40,901 bases of DNA. It comes from CAYVQE01 sp964633205. Lineage in GTDB: Bacteria > Myxococcota > B64-G9. This document shows positions 39,372-40,901 of the stretch, in pieces. A program made the position numbers and the translations under genes. How positions within the stretch are numbered: the first letter of the stretch is position 1; each line of letters begins with the position of its first letter. The DNA lies in NCBI GenBank assembly GCA_964633205.1, contig CAZWFN010000046.1:1-40901 (forward strand), written 5' to 3'. Below the pieces are notes generated by a model. That model had not been told where the DNA came from and did no database searches. It worked only from the letters and a program-made list of their open reading frames with translations.

Positions 39372-40382
39372 ATGAGGATCTACAAGCGGCCGGGATCGAA
39401 GTTTTGGTGGATGACCTACTCGATCGGGGGCAAGCGTTTTCGGGAGTCCACCGGCACCCGAGTCAAGCGTCAGGCTGAAGCCTTGCTGGCCAAACGCCAG
39501 AAGGAGATCTACGACGGCCGGCATTTTCCGGACAAGAAACGCACCGACCTGACCATGGTCAAGCTGCGGGACCTGTGGCTGGAGCATGCGCGGCACAAAC
39601 GCAGCATCAAGAACGACGTGACCAGGTTCAGAGCCATCGTAGATTTCTTCGGCGCGGATTGCCTCGTGGCCACGTTGAGCAAGCAGGACGTCGAGCGCTT
39701 TCGCGACGACCTGTCCAGGCGAACCACGAGGCGGGGGCGCAAAATGGCGCCGGCGACCGTCAACCGACACCTGGCGCTGCTGCGCTCGGCGCTTCGCAAC
39801 GTCATGGGCGAATACCTACACCGCAACCCGATGCAGGGCGTCAAGTTCCTCGCCGAGCGCAACAAGCGCGAGCGCGAGTGCGAGCCGGCGGAGTACGAGC
39901 GACTGCTCGCGAACGCCGATCCCGATTTGCACTTGGCCATCGTGTTGGCCTACGAAGCCGGGTTGCGAAGGGTCGAGGTCTGCGGCGTGCGCCGGGAGCA
40001 CGTCAACCTCAAGCGCCGGGAGATCCTGATCCCTGTCGAATCGTCCAAGACCGACTCCTCGCGGGTCGTTCCGTTGACCAAGAAGGCTGTTGCCGAGATC
40101 AAGGCGGCGCCGACGAGAATCGACGGCCTGCTGGTCGGTCTGGATCTCGACGAGGTGAGCAGGGGGTTCAGGAAGCTGTGCGCTGATGCCGGTATACGGC
40201 ATCTGACCTTCCACGATCTCCGCGGAACCGCGATTACCCGGCTGGCCCGCGCAGGCGCCAGCCTGGACGAGCTGCAGAGGTTCTCGGGGCACAAGTCGGT
40301 CCAGGCCTTGATGAAGTACCTGAAGCGGGGGGACAAGCGGCTGAGAAAGCTCGTGGCGGCGATGGAAGGGGAGGGCGCTTGA
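39372..40382 (+). CDS. Tyrosine recombinase (phage-type integrase)
   Basis: A 336-residue site-specific recombinase. An N-terminal arm-binding segment (about 1-45) and core-binding SAM-like domain (about 60-155) precede the catalytic domain (about 170-325). Visible catalytic residues: Arg in EAGLRRVEVCG, His-x-x-Arg in FHDLRGTAITR, His in FSGHKSVQ and the nucleophile Tyr in ALMKYLKRG. The set is complete, so the enzyme looks active. The codon and base composition is less GC-rich than in the preceding genes. Its position just after tRNA-Leu and facing an excisionase-like gene marks the left end of an integrated element whose other end is outside the window. Confidence 0.94.
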   Translation: MRIYKRPGSKFWWMTYSIGGKRFRESTGTRVKRQAEALLAKRQKEIYDGRHFPDKKRTDLTMVKLRDLWLEHARHKRSIKNDVTRFRAIVDFFGADCLVATLSKQDVERFRDDLSRRTTRRGRKMAPATVNRHLALLRSALRNVMGEYLHRNPMQGVKFLAERNKRERECEPAEYERLLANADPDLHLAIVLAYEAGLRRVEVCGVRREHVNLKRREILIPVESSKTDSSRVVPLTKKAVAEIKAAPTRIDGLLVGLDLDEVSRGFRKLCADAGIRHLTFHDLRGTAITRLARAGASLDELQRFSGHKSVQALMKYLKRGDKRLRKLVAAMEGEGA

Positions 40383-40392
40383 GAAGCCCTCC

Positions 40393-40605
40393 TTAGTTGG
40401 ACGTGCCTCCCGATGTGTTCCTGGCCGCATACTCGTCCGCGGCCGCGACAGGAACCCGGATGGTGCGGCCGAAGCGAGTATGGGCCAGCTTTCCGTCCCA
40501 GATCTGGCGCCGGACGAAGTTTTCGCTGACCCCCCAGCGTTCGGCCAACTCGCGAACAGACAGGTGGCTCCGCGCCCGCTTGGGCAAACTCGTTTCCTTG
40601 GTCAT
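40393..40605 (-). CDS. Excisionase-like MerR-type helix-turn-helix protein
   Basis: A 70-residue DNA-binding protein. The motif LSVRELAERWGVSENFVRRQIWDGKL is the winged helix-turn-helix of excisionase/AlpA-type proteins, followed by the wing RFGRTIRVPVAAADEYAAR. GAGGAC lies 5 nt before the ATG. It converges with the integrase gene with 10 bp between. It probably controls the direction of recombination or regulates the element. Confidence 0.85.
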   Translation of the reverse strand: MTKETSLPKRARSHLSVRELAERWGVSENFVRRQIWDGKLAHTRFGRTIRVPVAAADEYAARNTSGGTSN

Positions 40606-40651
40606 GATGTCCTCATCCTCAGGAGGATTCGGACCCGTCTAGGCCGCCGAG

Positions 40652-40671
40652 TGGTCGGTCAACTCCGACCA
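40652..40671. promoter_or_regulatory. Inverted repeat upstream of the excisionase-like gene
   Basis: TGGTCGG-N6-CCGACCA, perfect 7-bp arms, 47 bp before the excisionase-like ATG. On the minus strand its centre contains TTGACC, a possible -35. It is a likely operator or excisionase binding site. Confidence 0.45.
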
Positions 40672-40740
40672 TCGACGGTAAGCAGTTGCTCGTTTGGGGC
40701 ACGCAGCCCGGCAACCGCCCTGCGGTGTACAAGCCCCAGT

Positions 40741-40901
40741 TTACGACTCGGGATGGGGCGTTCCCGATACTGCAGCGTCTTGAAAATGGCGACGTATCAT
40801 CGCCGGCGCCACCGTGTCCTGACCCCGGAGGCGCTCGAGTTCACGACAAGCTTCAGCGTGATTACGGGTCATCTCAGGTCGACTGTCGTTGGTTCGGGCT
40901 T
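40741..40901 (-). CDS. Possible 3' end of an element gene, cut by the window edge
   Basis: On the minus strand a frame is open from the window end to a TAA at 40741-40743, about 52 residues, with one internal ATG at 40872 (MTRNHAEACRELERLRG). The composition looks protein-like, with Arg/Glu-rich helical character, but no family is recognised and no ribosome site supports the internal start. The rest of 40606-40740 shows only the inverted repeat. Low confidence. Confidence 0.3.
   Translation of the reverse strand, partial: ARTNDSRPEMTRNHAEACRELERLRGQDTVAPAMIRRHFQDAAVSGTPHPES

Overview
The window is GC-rich, Gram-negative chromosomal DNA. An LptD-type LPS transporter, a TolC-family channel, an MlaC-like lipid-binding protein, a secretin, Tad/Flp and type IV pilins and two lipoproteins show an outer membrane. 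The signalling style (FHA domains, CHASE2 cyclase, GAF-HD-GYP, DUF4388-like protein, long TPR and ankyrin proteins) resembles Myxococcota and other former Deltaproteobacteria; that placement is inference. Two runs of exactly 100 N show a scaffolded draft assembly, probably metagenomic.

Layout. 1-2711: end of an unknown gene and a large membrane-anchored TPR protein on the minus strand. 2879-10172: a same-strand cluster of CHASE2 adenylate cyclase, GAF-GAF-HD-GYP c-di-GMP phosphodiesterase, Crp-like regulator, metallo-beta-lactamase-fold protein resembling class II cAMP phosphodiesterases, and folC; this looks like a nearly complete cyclic-nucleotide circuit. 10340-14537: an AMIN-linker-AMIN protein (split by an assembly gap) overlapping lptD. 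14579-15226: TetR regulator with a candidate operator. 15662-22031: a minimal tad locus (Flp pilin, prepilin peptidase, CpaC secretin, FHA-CpaF ATPase fusion, double-FHA/TPR membrane protein), without tadB, tadC, cpaB or tadZ in view. 22101-24260: tolC-like and mlaC-like genes on the minus strand. 24418-27412: a GT-C glycosyltransferase-like membrane protein, an unknown Cys-rich protein and a LOG-family protein. 27728-28177: a type IV pilin with a sigma54-like promoter, interrupted by the second gap. 28211-31121: L,D-transpeptidase, GPH/MelB-type transporter and PLD-like protein. 31208-39017: PAS hybrid histidine kinase, PIG-L/LmbE deacetylase lipoprotein, proC, an outer-membrane-like protein, a long ankyrin lipoprotein and a DUF4388-like protein. 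39150-40901: tRNA-Leu(UAA) followed by a tyrosine integrase and an excisionase-like gene, the left end of an integrated element that runs off the window.

Promoter-like signals recur in the form TTGACA or TTGTRC, about 17 bp, then TAgAnT. At three genes the -10 box lies only 6-8 nt before the start codon and no ribosome binding site is seen, which suggests leaderless mRNAs. The most interesting themes are the cAMP/c-di-GMP cluster, phosphopeptide-recognising FHA domains attached to a Tad secretion motor, and the leaderless-promoter pattern.
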